A stretch of 64,000 nt of DNA from Aphelenchoides besseyi (taxonomy: Eukaryota; Nematoda; Chromadorea; Rhabditida; Aphelenchoididae). Positions 23,277 through 34,092 of the stretch are shown piece after piece; position 1 is the first letter of the stretch; each line of letters opens with the position of its first letter. Where the stretch lies: positions 1,178,001-1,242,000 of the forward strand of contig JAMPIQ010000001.1 of assembly GCA_024699855.1 (NCBI GenBank). Direction: 5' to 3'. Below the pieces are notes generated by a model, which was given only the letters and a program-made list of their open reading frames with translations, was not told the DNA's origin and ran no database searches. A program made the translations under genes and the position numbers.

Positions 23277-24865
23277 CAGCAAAGTCGGGCAAAAACCCCT
23301 CACCACGTTCTGTTAATCAGAACAGGATCTCGGAGAAGCGGCAAAAATTTGCTGAAAAAGAAAGTGAAATGCCGACGAAACAACGGCGCCAAAATTCAGA
23401 CGGAAGACGTGGTTAAACATCGATAAAATTTGTCGCAGAGACCGGATAGATCTTTTTAATTGACGCTATCAGCTTCCCATGGCGCATGCCATCGAAATCA
23501 AAAAGCCGTCATCAGTGTTTTCAATTTCTGTTATTACCCGTTTTAATGACCGTTGTGCAATCAAATGCGAAATATTTTCGAAGAAAACTGCGCAAATTTT
23601 TGTTGTTTTGACGTCTCATCAGAAGAACGAAAGAAAGTGAAATCGAGTGGCCGATTCTACAATTAAGTGGGACATTGATATATCTATTGGATAGAACCTA
23701 TCAGTAAACACAATTGAATAACTGACCTTTTTGCAGTTACAAAACTTTAAGTTGTATATTTTGTGATAAACGACTCACCTTATTACCAATCGTATAATGG
23801 AGAGAAAGTGAACACAGTTTTCCGAATCTTTTAACTCGAATTTCGGATACATTTTTTTATATTAAGATTTGAATTGAAGCTTGTTGGTTGAATGATCGAG
23901 AATGGAGCAACGCTAAATTCAACGACATTCACGACTATAAAGAATATACGAACACAAATGAGCTTCTCACTTTCTCTTGTTTTGAGCCATAGATTTGAAG
24001 TTCGGTTTCTGCAAACGATAGATAGATTCACCCAAAATTAACACCGTTTACTGCACTGAAGTTAAGTAGCTACTACTGCAAATCACAACCTAAGATATCA
24101 ATAGCTGTTGTTTTTATGATCAAGATGCAGAACCGCATTTCTGAGCATGTCTTCGATTCTAATTCTTTTCTCGATCAATCTCAGCTCTCCAAAGTTTTAG
24201 AAAACTACATTAGAAGTCTCGCTAACAAGCATGCCAAATTAGAGCGCTTTATCATCGACAGGAAGAGCTGCACAAACTTCTGCAATTTTGGACGTTTTTT
24301 GACAAATTGTTCGGCTTTAAAGTGCTCGCACTTCTCTTCCAGTTATCCGATAGCTACGAGTTTAAGCACGTTGGATGAGCAATCTACTGGGTTTTCTAGT
24401 GTTACAATTTGAGCACTAGTTGTTGCCAGAATCGCCAAGATACATCGATTGGCGCGATGGACGTGCTATACAAGGGAATGGGGGGTGTTGTGTATTTTAG
24501 CTCACTGGCTGATCGGATTCCGCTGATATTCACAGGGTTTAGAGTCCAATAGTGTTTATTGTGGTTTTGTTAATTACACGCGCTCATAATTACTAATTGA
24601 TGAGCAACAGTTAATGGAAGTTGGTTCTCAGACTTTGATGTGAAGTCTGATAGTCGGCATTCTTCTCTGTTATGCTTCCAGTTCATTTGTTTCTACTATG
24701 TTTAGACTACATTATTCATGCAATTTACAGTCACCGAGATCAATTTCATGCGACTATAATCAAAATTTTGATCACAAGTTTAAGTGATTTCCGATCACGC
24801 TAATTTGTGATAGTTCAATAGTGAGTGGTTGTATGTTGATATAGTTGAAGTCTACGAGATTCTAT
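23277..24865. other. Intergenic, AT-rich, no clear gene
   Basis: AT-rich DNA. The best open frame is plus 24116-24412 (98 codons, MIKMQNRISEHVFDSNSF at the start). It has no recognised motif and no obvious splice partners, so it is noted but not called. The left 150 bp probably include the carboxypeptidase promoter. Confidence 0.4.
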
Positions 24866-24981
24866 CAATGTGTTCAACAGTCTCCAAACCGAAAATAAGG
24901 ACATGAAATTTGCCGGTTGTTATCGTGAATCAAAACCGAAGGAAACAGTTCAAGTTGAAGATTGAAAGTACAAAAGGAAAT
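24866..24981. repeat. Copy 1 of a dispersed direct repeat
   Basis: The core 24900-24981 (82 bp) matches 29314-29395 with three differences by eye, in the same orientation. Weaker similarity extends about 30 bp leftward (TGTGTTCAA...CTCC-AACCGA). Both copies lie just past an AATAAA-like signal of a minus-strand transcription unit. Confidence 0.85.
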
Positions 24982-25017
24982 GATTTCAAATGTTTATTTC
25001 TACAACAACAATCGAGT

Positions 25018-25199
25018 AAATGAGAGTCTTTGATCTCTTCGCCAAATGATTCGGGTGGTTGTACGCTCCAGCTGCCAAATGAAGAGCGAACTTTTTGGAC
25101 GATTTCATTTGAATACCCGCATACCTTCGAATTGAAGGCATCGCCGCAATTCCGATCACATCCATAAAAGTGAGGATCTCGATTACTCGTGTTGATCAA
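25018..25199 (-). CDS. Possible small minus-strand gene or terminal exons
   Basis: An ATG at 25199 begins MINTSNRDPHFYGCDRNC. Either an open frame runs on, or a 50-nt intron (AAG|GTATGC to TTTGGCAG) leads to a second short exon ending near 25018. A minus-strand AATAAA lies near 24990, followed by the dispersed repeat. No family was recognised. It may be a remnant left by the duplication that produced the repeat. Confidence 0.25.
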
Positions 25200-25218
25200 C
25201 TTTCATTCTCTACTCAGA

Positions 25219-25475
25219 ATGTCGTCAGACTACAGAAATAAACCATTCGAGTTCAGTCAAATTCTGGAGAATATCAATGTGCGTGATCATACAAAATAAA
25301 TTGCGGATTTATTATCATAAGCAAACACATCGAAATTGGTTTTCATTTTAAAGAGGATAACAACGGTAATGGGATGGAACTTTGGACAAAAACCATTGGT
25401 GGAATTGCGGATTGGATTGAGACTGACGACCCACTGTTCTCCAAACCAAAGTGCTCAACGAATCACAATTTCTAA
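25219..25475 (+). CDS. Possible small plus-strand gene, unrecognised
   Basis: An ATG at 25219 starts MSSDYRNKPFEFSQILENIN. A GTGCGT donor and an acceptor ending AAAGAG would join it to DNNGNGMELWTKTIGG and a stop near 25475, about 59 residues in all. The composition looks protein-like, but no family was recognised and the acceptor is ambiguous (AAAG or AAAGAG). It lies between two minus-strand units. Confidence 0.25.
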
Positions 25476-25508
25476 AATTTAGAATTCGATCAGTAAAACG
25501 GTTAGCAC

Positions 25509-26493
25509 TTATCCAAACGGAAATCTGTAGTACAAGTTTTCGTAAGCATTTCTACTTTTCTTTACATAAGCAAAGACGATCAATGAGCTTCCAACCAAAG
25601 ATAAGTTTCGGACTTTTCCTTTGACTTCGAGCTTCGTTTCCTGCCACTTCAGATCCACAAGATCGAATCCACTTATTGACGAGGTTCCAGCACTCTTGTT
25701 GAATTGTGCAACCAAGAGTTTGTTTGCACACCACGTATGTGCCGTGTACTAAAAACGAGGAGTGAAATTCGACAGTAGGAAACTTACTTTTGCAAAAACC
25801 TTGCTCGTTCGGTTACCAATTTCAATGTTGTGGACGGTTTGTGTGCCGTCAGCCAACGAGAACTCCACCAATTGGTGGGCGTTCACCATGTCATCGGCCC
25901 GAAATCCATACAGTTTGTTGTCGAGCTTCATGGGGAAATGAAGCGTAAACGGCACTTCAGTCGTTCCTCCAAGTGAAAGCTGGTTGTCGTCGAAGTTGAT
26001 GGCCATGTGTTTCATTGGTCCTGGAGTTGAAGGGCGCAACAAAATCGAACCGCGCTTCGTCGTCTCATCGATCAAGAGGTGGTGATCGTACCAGCCATTC
26101 AGGACGAAAAATCTCCCGAACTTGAGAACACAAGTGGCCGAATCAAAGGTGCCGCTGATGATTGCCACAACGTTTGCCGAAAAACAGATGATCGTTCCAT
26201 AAACGTGTTTTTCGTCGACAAAGTGGAGAAAACGAAGGTAGAATTTACCTTGTTTTCTCGTTCGGTTTTTATTGGTCGTTATAGCTGACCAGTCGAACGC
26301 AATCAGCCTTAAAGATTCGCTTATTACTTTAACACGCTTTCTAAACTCACTTTTTAGTTCCGTAGAACGTGTCCACAACGAAATGATCTGGACACTTGTA
26401 CGTAACGAAGAATCGTTCGTCCAAACCAGATGTTGTGCACATGAAGTTGTTAACTTCTGCACTGTTTGCGTGGCAAACTGTTCCAGTTTTCAT
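25509..26493 (-). CDS. Unrecognised 300-residue protein
   Basis: Exons 26493-26351, 26307-25788 and 25748-25509 join in frame (143+520+240 nt) to 300 residues. The start MKTGTVCHANSAEVNNFMC follows an acceptor-like site (GTTGATTTCAG), so a 5' UTR intron or trans-splicing is possible. The protein is rich in beta-type stretches (EVPFTLHFPMKLDNKLYGF; LVEFSLADGTQTVHNIEIG) and ends AYENLYYRFPFG. No signal peptide, membrane segment or known domain was recognised. Part of the second exon (about 26150-26245) could be a further intron, because GTAAAT and ATCATCAG borders are present. Confidence 0.55.
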
Positions 26494-26843
26494 AATTTTA
26501 AATTCACTGAAATCAACAATTTAAATTTATGTTGGTTTCATTTAAAATAGTTGTTTCAAACGAACTCGAAACCCCGAGAATGAATTTGAGATATCAAAAG
26601 GCCAACAAAGAACTGAACACGTCGAAGACTCCGACAAAGGTAAGATCACGAAACTACGTTTGTTTAGAAGATCCATAATGTCACACAATCAAATGAACGC
26701 AGTGGTGCATTGCCTATTAAGTCGCAGTAATCTCTTTCTCGAATATACGATTGCAAAACTGGAGGCTTTTTTGTTTGAACTATTGATTCCAAAATCTTGG
26801 AGTTTTGATGGTTTTTTGAATGATCAGAGATTGAAGACAAGTA

Positions 26844-26995
26844 CAGGGTGGCGCAAAATGAACTGCAAGGTTTATTTTTTAAATAACTGCAAAACCAAGA
26901 ATTTTTCCTGAGCAAACCATATATTTTCTGAATCCTCATGGTCCCCAAATTCAGATGAGCTCAAAATTGAAATTTTCGACAAATTTTGCCTTGGT
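26844..26995 (+). repeat. Left terminal inverted repeat (152 bp)
   Basis: Begins CAGGGTGGCGCAAAATGAAC and runs to CCTTGGT. It is identical by eye to the reverse complement of 28473-28624; the match stops just after it. Confidence 0.93.
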
Positions 26996-27062
26996 CCCCC
27001 CTTGTGTCGCTTTTCGGACAGCTTCGAATTTAAAGAAAAAACGTTTATTAATAAGAGAAAAC

Positions 27063-28253
27063 TCAACGAATTTCGACTTGACCTCCTTCTCGATCAATGC
27101 ACATTTGAAGTCGACGAGGAAAATTGGCCGCTATTCGTTCTCGCATTTGACGATTTGGCCGAATCACGTTGGCTGCTTCAACAAATGCACTTCTTAATTC
27201 GGTAAGGTTTTCTGGTCGATCCTCTCTGTGCCAAATTTGACTTTTCATGGTTCCCTATATTGAGTAATCCATCCAAGTCAAATCCGGACTTCGAGGAGGC
27301 CAAGAAACCGGGGCGGGATGAGCTGCTGTTCCACGACCAATCCATCGACCCGGAAATTCTCTATCGAGCACAGTAAGAACACGACTGGGGATGTGTGGAG
27401 GTGCTCCATTCTGCTGGAAGATCAACGTGGCGAAGTTTGGCCAAGTTCGAAGTTCCGGAAGCACTTGATCTTCAAATGTGCGCTCAATCCATTCGGCATT
27501 GATTCCTCTGCTTGCTTGAGCTTCCCAAAAGATTGGGCCCACCACACCTTGAACTCCAACACCCATCCAGACCGATAACTTCTGCGAATGCAATTGTCGC
27601 TCGTCGAACCAATGAGGATTCTCGTCAGACCACATTATCCCATTTTGACGGTTGATTGATCCATTCAAATGGAAATAAGCTTCATCGGTAAAGAAGAGGT
27701 CGTTGATCCGAGTCGGCGTTTCAGTCAATCGAATCAATTCTTCACGAGAAAAGTCGATTCGAGCGGCGTAATCGAGCTGTTCGAGAGCATGAACCATTTG
27801 AAGGTGATAGGGACAAAGTTTGAGGTCTTCTTTCAAAATTCTTTGCAAATTTCGACGTGACATCAACGAAGTCGATTGATCCATTTCTTTCTCATCGTTG
27901 TTTGAGTCTCGAACAAACGGATTTCGGCGAGATGAAAGATGAGGATTTTCAGCAAACGCTTCGTCAACATCTTGTATGGCTTACGAAGTGCGAATTCGCC
28001 TTAAAAACAAAGCAACAATGAAGAGAGCATTTTTTGGCTCATTTAATTTGTTTTTCCCTCGATTTCCATGAACGCTTCCGGTTGTTCGAAAGTCTTCGTC
28101 CCAATTCGTTATTGAGCGCTTATCGGGAAGACGAACTTGTCCGTTACGAGATTCCCGACGAACACAGAGTTGAAACTTCCCGTATTCGTATCCTTCTTCA
28201 ATCCACCAACGAAGAAAAAGCGCTCTTTGTTGATCGGAGTAAACCATTTTCAA
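27063..28253 (-). pseudogene. Inactivated mariner-type transposase
   Basis: Read downward from 28253 (MKMVYSDQQRALFLRW), with a helix-turn-helix-like N-terminus, then PHLSSRRNP, FFTDEAYFHLNG (first catalytic Asp), FQQNGAPPH and WPPRSPDLTWMDY (third Asp), with a tail ending near 27063. A TAA at 27983-27981 and a TAG at 27257-27255 interrupt one and the same frame. The TAG stands where related enzymes have the Trp of a WG pair. The second catalytic position is Asn in FQQNGAPPH where the family has Asp. I count 46 residues between that Asn and the last Asp, longer than classical mariner (34). A stretch near 28010-28060 also looks inserted or degraded. Confidence 0.88.
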
Positions 28254-28472
28254 AGATCGAATGTCAAGAACAAAAAAAACGAACCAAAAAATGAAGAAAA
28301 ATCGCCAAACACTTGCGTAATCATGTTTAATTGTGGTTTTAACAACAAAAATGTGTTAAAAAAGTTGCCGATAACTTTAACGAATTCATTTGAACCCATT
28401 ACAGTCGATTTTTACAGTCAATTTGAAGAATTTTTAGTCAAACGAGAAAGCCGAGTTTGAATCACAGAGGGA

Positions 28473-28624
28473 ACCAAGGCAAAATTTGTCGAAAATTTCA
28501 ATTTTGAGCTCATCTGAATTTGGGGACCATGAGGATTCAGAAAATATATGGTTTGCTCAGGAAAAATTCTTGGTTTTGCAGTTATTTAAAAAATAAACCT
28601 TGCAGTTCATTTTGCGCCACCCTG
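28473..28624 (-). repeat. Right terminal inverted repeat (152 bp)
   Basis: Inverse complement of 26844-26995, ending CATTTTGCGCCACCCTG next to the TA at 28625-28626. Confidence 0.93.
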
Positions 28625-28626
28625 TA

Positions 28627-29459
28627 GTTAGATGCTCTGACATTCAACGATTGGGAATCCTTGAAAACAGTCGCGGATGAAGAACAACATCGATTTCACT
28701 ACAGGAGAATTGCCCGAATGCTCGCTAATAACAACCTTCGAATACACTACAATTATCAAGTTCCATTCCCTTTCAGTCCCAATCCAAAACGCGATAGTAA
28801 ACGAAAATCAATGTTTTGATCCACTCAACGGGATCCAAGAGCAAATGAAGGAAAAAAAGAGCGAGTGAAAATGGCTGAATCGATTGATTTCACGGGTTTA
28901 TATGCGACCCAACAGCGGTCCAACGGGTTGACGTATCAGCGGTACCCGCGGTCATGTGTGTATCTAACAATGGAATGACGTGAGGATCCGGTAGCTTTTC
29001 CACGTAGTGATTTTGAATTTCTTTACGATAATTGAACCAATAATTGGCGAGCGTTCACTACGATAACCACAAGAAACGTTTGGTCAGAACTTTGAATGTT
29101 TGGATTTTGATTTATTTGTCCTATGTAAGTCATTTAAAGTTTGACAACATTCGACGATTATGAGTGACAGTCGTTAGAAGAATCTCGTAATCTAAGCCAT
29201 TTCTGATTTTTTAAAATTGTTTTGAGTTCCATGATAAGTGATGGCAAATTTAACGCCTACATGATCCTATTATGTGTTCAAAAATCTCCTAACCGAACAG
29301 TAATGAAAATGAAGACATGAAATTTGCCGGTTGTCATCGTGAATCAAAATCGAAGGAAACAATTCAAGTTGAAGATTGAAAGTACAAAAGGAAATTCAAT
29401 GAAACTGTTTATTTCACTTTAAAAAGAACGGCAACTAAAATCAAATCGAACATGGGAAC
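28627..29459. other. Intergenic, no gene; contains copy 2 of the direct repeat
   Basis: AT-rich DNA between the transposon and the MSP-domain gene. The copy 2 core is 29314-29395. The longest frame (plus 28677-28868) has no motif. Confidence 0.45.
29270..29395. repeat. Copy 2 of a dispersed direct repeat
   Basis: The core 29314-29395 matches 24900-24981 with three differences. It lies about 65 bp past the MSP-domain stop, beyond a minus-strand AATAAA near 29405. Confidence 0.85.
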
Positions 29460-30143
29460 TCATTCCTCTTTCTTGTCCTCAGCAGCTTCGTCCTTCTTCT
29501 TGTCTTCACCATCCTTCTGAAATCACATCTTTCAATCTAGTTGTATTCTGTGTGAACTCACCTTTTCCTCCGGTTTCTTTTCCTCGGGCTTCGGCTCGTC
29601 CTTCTGCAACTCAAATCAACTGATGGTACAATCTCGACCTTCAAACTCACCTTTGCGTCCTCAGCGGCCTCGGCTTTTTCGTCTTCCTTCTTGAAGTCGA
29701 CGTAGAGTTTCTTTTGTCCGTCGGGATCGCCTTTGAATTCCGCCCAAGCCATGCGGCCAGTTTTCGACTCGTCCGGTGCTTTGATGGCGTAGACGGCAAA
29801 GTAATGTTTTCCACTGTCCGGAACCGATTTGCCCGCATTGAATCCAAGCTGCAAAAAAGAAGGCAATTGGTGACTCAAAGTCCAAAACTTACAGTAACAG
29901 TGGTTTCTCCATTGCCTGCGATTGCTCCAATGACCGGACGGATTCTGAACATCTCATTCGAAGTACATTTCACCTGCAATCCTTGGATCAATCTACGGAC
30001 AAGTCTGAGCATACCTTGAAAGCGTAGCGATCAGCCGTCGGATTCGTGATCTTCATCGTCACATTGACCGCCTCTTCGCCCAATTTGGCACTCGCGAACA
30101 AAATACGATCGCTCGGCTCCAACTTCAATGGTAGTTCGGCCAT
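29460..30143 (-). CDS. MSP-domain protein with charged Glu/Lys tail
   Basis: Major-sperm-protein-fold protein. Exons 30143-30015, 29973-29893, 29848-29651, 29603-29562 and 29516-29460 give 168 residues. The MSP domain covers about residues 5-110: LPLKLEPSDRILFASAKLG, VNVTMKITNPTADRYAFKV, then a FRIRPVIGAIAGNGETTVTL stretch and HYFAVYAIKAPDESKTG. The tail is almost entirely Lys/Glu/Asp/Ala (EDEKAEAAEDAK...EDKKEE). No C-terminal membrane anchor is present, so it is not a typical VAP. It could be a cytosolic MSP-like or cytoskeletal adaptor; the exact role is unknown. Confidence 0.88.
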
Positions 30144-30904
30144 GATTCAAGAGCAGTAGAAAGACAAGCAACCAACGTTCCCGATCAAATTCACTGATAA
30201 TGAGCGAACTCAAATTTCAATTTCACTTCGATTTTCTGATTTAAAACAACTTTTATGTAAATTTCGATAACAATCTTTTGACTTACATTTTACTGACCTG
30301 TAGACATTTTTGCGATAATGTTCTCAAATCGATTGTGCACAGTAATTAATCGAATTGTACCTCTCATCGTCTTTTTGCTCGTCTTCTTCACTCCAATTTT
30401 CTAGAAACTAACAGAAATCAAGGCATCATTAGTTTATGATGAAATAAGTCAAAGCTTGTCGGAAAACTTTAGAGTTTTTTGATGTTAGCCAGTTGGGTGG
30501 ATTTAAGACAATCTATACCCTAAATATGGAAACTGTTCTGCTTGAGTCCAATTCTCGGTAATCACTTTCATCATTTAAGACTCAATAACTTCACAAATCT
30601 GATTACTAGACTTAATGTTATTTCATAAAAACAGTACATTGGGTTTCGTGTAAACGATCTGTCAAAAACTAATATGTAGGCGGAAATGGTCACTGCTTAT
30701 TCGTCCACTTCAAATCGAAAATCAGAATTCAAAGTTTTGCTTTTCGTGACCATTTAAATGGACCGCAACGTTGAGCTCAATTACAAGACAAAATGTCGGA
30801 AGTCGTCAGTCAGGCTTGAACAATTCAACGACTGACGACTGTGTTGGGTGTACTTTAAATTCCCTTATTTCTTCTATTCCATATGTTACTTTTATTTGGT
30901 CGTT
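30144..30904. promoter_or_regulatory. Divergent intergenic region between the MSP-domain and DEG/ENaC genes
   Basis: 761 bp between two divergent starts. A perfect 11-bp inverted repeat, AGTCGTCAGTC at 30801-30811 and GACTGACGACT at 30830-30840 with an 18-nt gap, lies 65 bp before the channel ATG. It could be a factor site or an RNA hairpin. Nothing else was recognised. Confidence 0.35.
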
Positions 30905-33900
30905 ATGAACAATAGATTTACCAGACGCTTAGGCAACAGTGTTCGAGACTTTGCAGAGCACACAAGGTTAGTGTTTATTAATCGAAGAGTCTAGAAACAA
31001 GTAAGATTACAGTGCACATGGTATTCCTAGAGCTTTTAATTCACATGGACTACGAAAAGCTCTATGGTTGCTACTGTTTTTCACATGTTTGGTTGCGTTC
31101 TTTGCTCAAGCTATTCAGATTGTTCAACGATTTGCTCGAAACGACATCATTGTTGGCGTTGAGTTGAGATTCGAAAATATACCATTTCCAAGTGTTACAG
31201 TAAGTTCAACGTCATTTGTAATCAGCTAATTCTAAGGTGTGTAATTTGAATCCCTACAAAAATAGTCTCGCTCGTCAAATGGGATCAGTTCGAGATACGG
31301 TAAACAAGTAGAAGATGGTTTTTGCAATGTTTCTTATAGTTGGTTGCATTTGATGATGCGATCGAAAAATCGGATCAAGGAAATCCGCGATCTCGACGCT
31401 CCGTAGTTCAACAAAACTTCCAACAAAAAGCCAATGAATTATACGAGAAGATGTCCGCAATTTCGGGTTACGAAGGATTGTTGGCTGCGTATTCATTTTG
31501 CAATTGTCCAACCACTCAACCGGGTATGTCATTTTGTTCGTTCTAATCAAACAAACATTCAAATAGACTGTTCGGCTCTCAAGGATGCAACCAACGGTTC
31601 ACTGTGTATGTGTTTCTGTAGGTTTATAACCGTGTATAAGTGAATATCATAACGTTTAGATAACAGTAAAAACGACAATATCTGGTAGGCAGATGTTGAT
31701 CAAACGGACATAATCTCGTCTTTAGGCCCTGCTATCTGCCGGAACAATGGAGTGAGCGTCGATGCAAAACGTGACTCAATAATTCAAATCATGTAAACTC
31801 TCGAATTTAGCTGTGGAGCGTTGGGAAATTGCGAGTTTACAGACGATGAAGAGGAAAGTCGTCTGCCATGTTTGTGTGTTCCAAAAATACGGTCAGTTTG
31901 GTTGTCGTCGACAAAATATCCTTAGTTTAGTTTATGCGTAAGAATCGAAGAAAAGGCTCCAGAAGAAAGCCTTATTAACGTCGAAGATTTCGACGAACTA
32001 TTCGACAATTCGACGGTGCCAAAAAAAAAGACCACTGAATCACGGTTGGATAAAAGGCTCTTGAAGGTTTGGCAAATCACAACAACGGCCGCTCCAATTC
32101 CCTTGGACGAAGAGTTAGCGGACAAGGAAGCAGCGTAAGTGGTTTTCTCAACTCGTTTATTTATATTCTATTACAGCTATGGATTGAAAGCACGTTCAAC
32201 GGTCAATTGAAATAATGTCGATTGGTTTAGGGTATCAACGATCCTGTGGCTATTCGCGCAACGGCTATGGAGAACCTTATTTTTGCGGTTAACGAATTGA
32301 ATCAAACCGATATTGGACGTGAGTTAATGATGCTAGCTTTCTATCTGCTGTTTGAAATCTTAAGGTCTTGGTTATGACAAGCGAGAGTTCATAACAAAGT
32401 GCGGTTTCAACGGGCGACAATGTTCAGTTGAAGAGTGAGTTCAGTTAGAAAAAATGTCTAATCAAGGTTTTAGTGATTTCTCGGTTTACATCGATCCATC
32501 TTTCGGCAATTGTTTCACATTCAACTACAACGCTTCGAAAGACATTCGATCGGAGCGTGCGGGAGCAAATTACGGTAAAGACAATAAAGCATGAAGACCT
32601 TTATGTTGTTTTCAGGTCTTCGATTCCAAGTTTTTGTCAACATCTCCGATTATTTGCCTACAACTGAAGCTGCAGGTAGTGAGAAGAGTCGTTTGGTTAA
32701 TGTAACTCAAACTCTAGGAGTTCGTATTACAGTGCATTCACCAGACGAACAGGTAACTCAACAGTAAGGGCATCTTCTAGCATCAATTATTTTAGCCATT
32801 TCCAGACACATTAGGATTTTCGTTAGTTTCATGAAAAGCTTATTGTAACCGCAAGTTTAAGAGCTCCAACCGGCTTCGTTAGCTCGTTTGGAATTCGATT
32901 GGTTTGTGGATTGATTCAATCCAAGTATATTTTGAACGTTGCAGAAACGAATGAACAGACTACCAGCACCATATGGTGATTGTGTTTCAGAAGGAAAGAA
33001 TGCCGATTACATTTTTCAAGACAAAGATTATACGACTGAGGTTAATGTTTATGTTAACTAAAGTCAACTGTCGAATTTCAGGGTTGTCAACGAAGTTGTA
33101 TTCAGAAACATTTGGTAATGAAATGTGGTTGTGGTAAGTGGTCATGAGCTTTGTATCATCAATACGAATTGACAGGTGATCCTCGATTTCCAAACTATCG
33201 AAATTACACAAACTGTCCGGTCGCTGTCTCGACTTTGCGCGATTGTATTCGAAAAGAAATCAAAAATGCCGCACGATCTGAGGATTGCATATGCAAACAA
33301 CCATGCAGGCAATAAGCATAGTAGTTATTGTCTATAGAACTTGATTTCAGACAAGAAGTTTACAGCGTCTCTTATTCTTGTGCACGGTAGGTTAAGAATA
33401 AGAATTCGAATCTAGAATTGATTTCAGTTGGCCATCAGGTTAGTCAAAGAAACATGACTTCTAGACATCAAGTAAAACAAAGAACCTTAACTAAAACTCT
33501 TTAAGGTCCCGAAGCCGGTGCTTCACGAGAATGCGGTCCGAATCTTTCTCCGGCCGAATGTCTGAAGTTTCATCGCGAAGAAGCAGCTTTGATTGAAGTT
33601 TATTTTGAGCAATTGAATTACGAATCGCTGATGGAAAGTGAAGCATATGGAGTAAGTAGTAGTACAAGAACAACGACAAGTAATTCACAATTTAGCTTCC
33701 AAATTTGTTGTCTGATTTCGGTGGTCAATTGGGTTTGAAGGTCGATCTGATTTGCTCTAACAACTTTGTTTAGGTCTTTGGATGGGTGTTAGTGTGATTA
33801 CGGTAAAAGAGAATACGACTAGTTTGTTCACTCGTTTGCAGATTATGGAAGTTGGAATTCTGTTGACCGAAATGATTCTCGGATTCGTTAGCACCGTATT

Positions 33901-34057
33901 CTGTCCGTGTCTGAAATCGAAACAACCACCAGCCAAAGAACCAAGCTCAACACGCGTCGGACGATCTCGAAGTGGAAGACGCAATCCGCCAATTCACATG
34001 GTGCATGATTGCAAATGTACAAACGGAGCTGTGGATATCATTCGCAACATCACATGA
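30905..34057 (+). CDS. DEG/ENaC sodium channel subunit (degenerin type)
   Basis: Plasma-membrane, amiloride-type cation channel subunit with two transmembrane segments. Start MNNRFTRRLGNSVRDFAEHT, joined across an intron to SAHGIPRAFNSHGLRK, the cytoplasmic His-Gly-Ile-Pro gating motif. Next are TM1 (ALWLLLFFTCLVAFFAQ), the post-TM1 signature FENIPFPSVTVCNLNPYKNS, a Cys-rich extracellular region split over many short exons, a possible furin site (NPRSRRSV) and YFEQLNYESLMESEAYGLPN before TM2. The pore segment is FGGQLGLWMGVSVIT, then MEVGILLTEMILGFV. This pre-TM2 sequence is the MEC-4/UNC-8 pattern. Exon joins between 31.6 and 33.5 kb were not all resolved, and some micro-exons are likely. 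The gene ends 35 bp from the convergent CDKAL1 stop. Confidence 0.9.
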
Positions 34058-34092
34058 GTTCTTTGATCTTAACATTCGATTTATCTTAACAA

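Larger units (their letters stand above)
26844..28624 (-). mobile_element. Tc1/mariner-superfamily element, structurally intact, transposase dead
   Basis: The 1,781-bp element starts CAGGGTGGCGCAAAATG and ends with its inverse complement. It is flanked by TA at 26842-26843 and 28625-28626, the target duplication typical of IS630-Tc1-mariner elements. The terminal inverted repeats are 152 bp and identical by eye. The internal minus-strand reading frame encodes a mariner-type transposase broken by nonsense codons. Perfect ends with a dead gene suggest recent mobilisation by an enzyme supplied from elsewhere. Confidence 0.93.

Noticed and set aside
26844..28624. Long inverted repeats considered as a viral or CRISPR-type structure
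   Set aside because: TA duplication, mariner-type catalytic motifs and only two repeat copies identify a DNA transposon.
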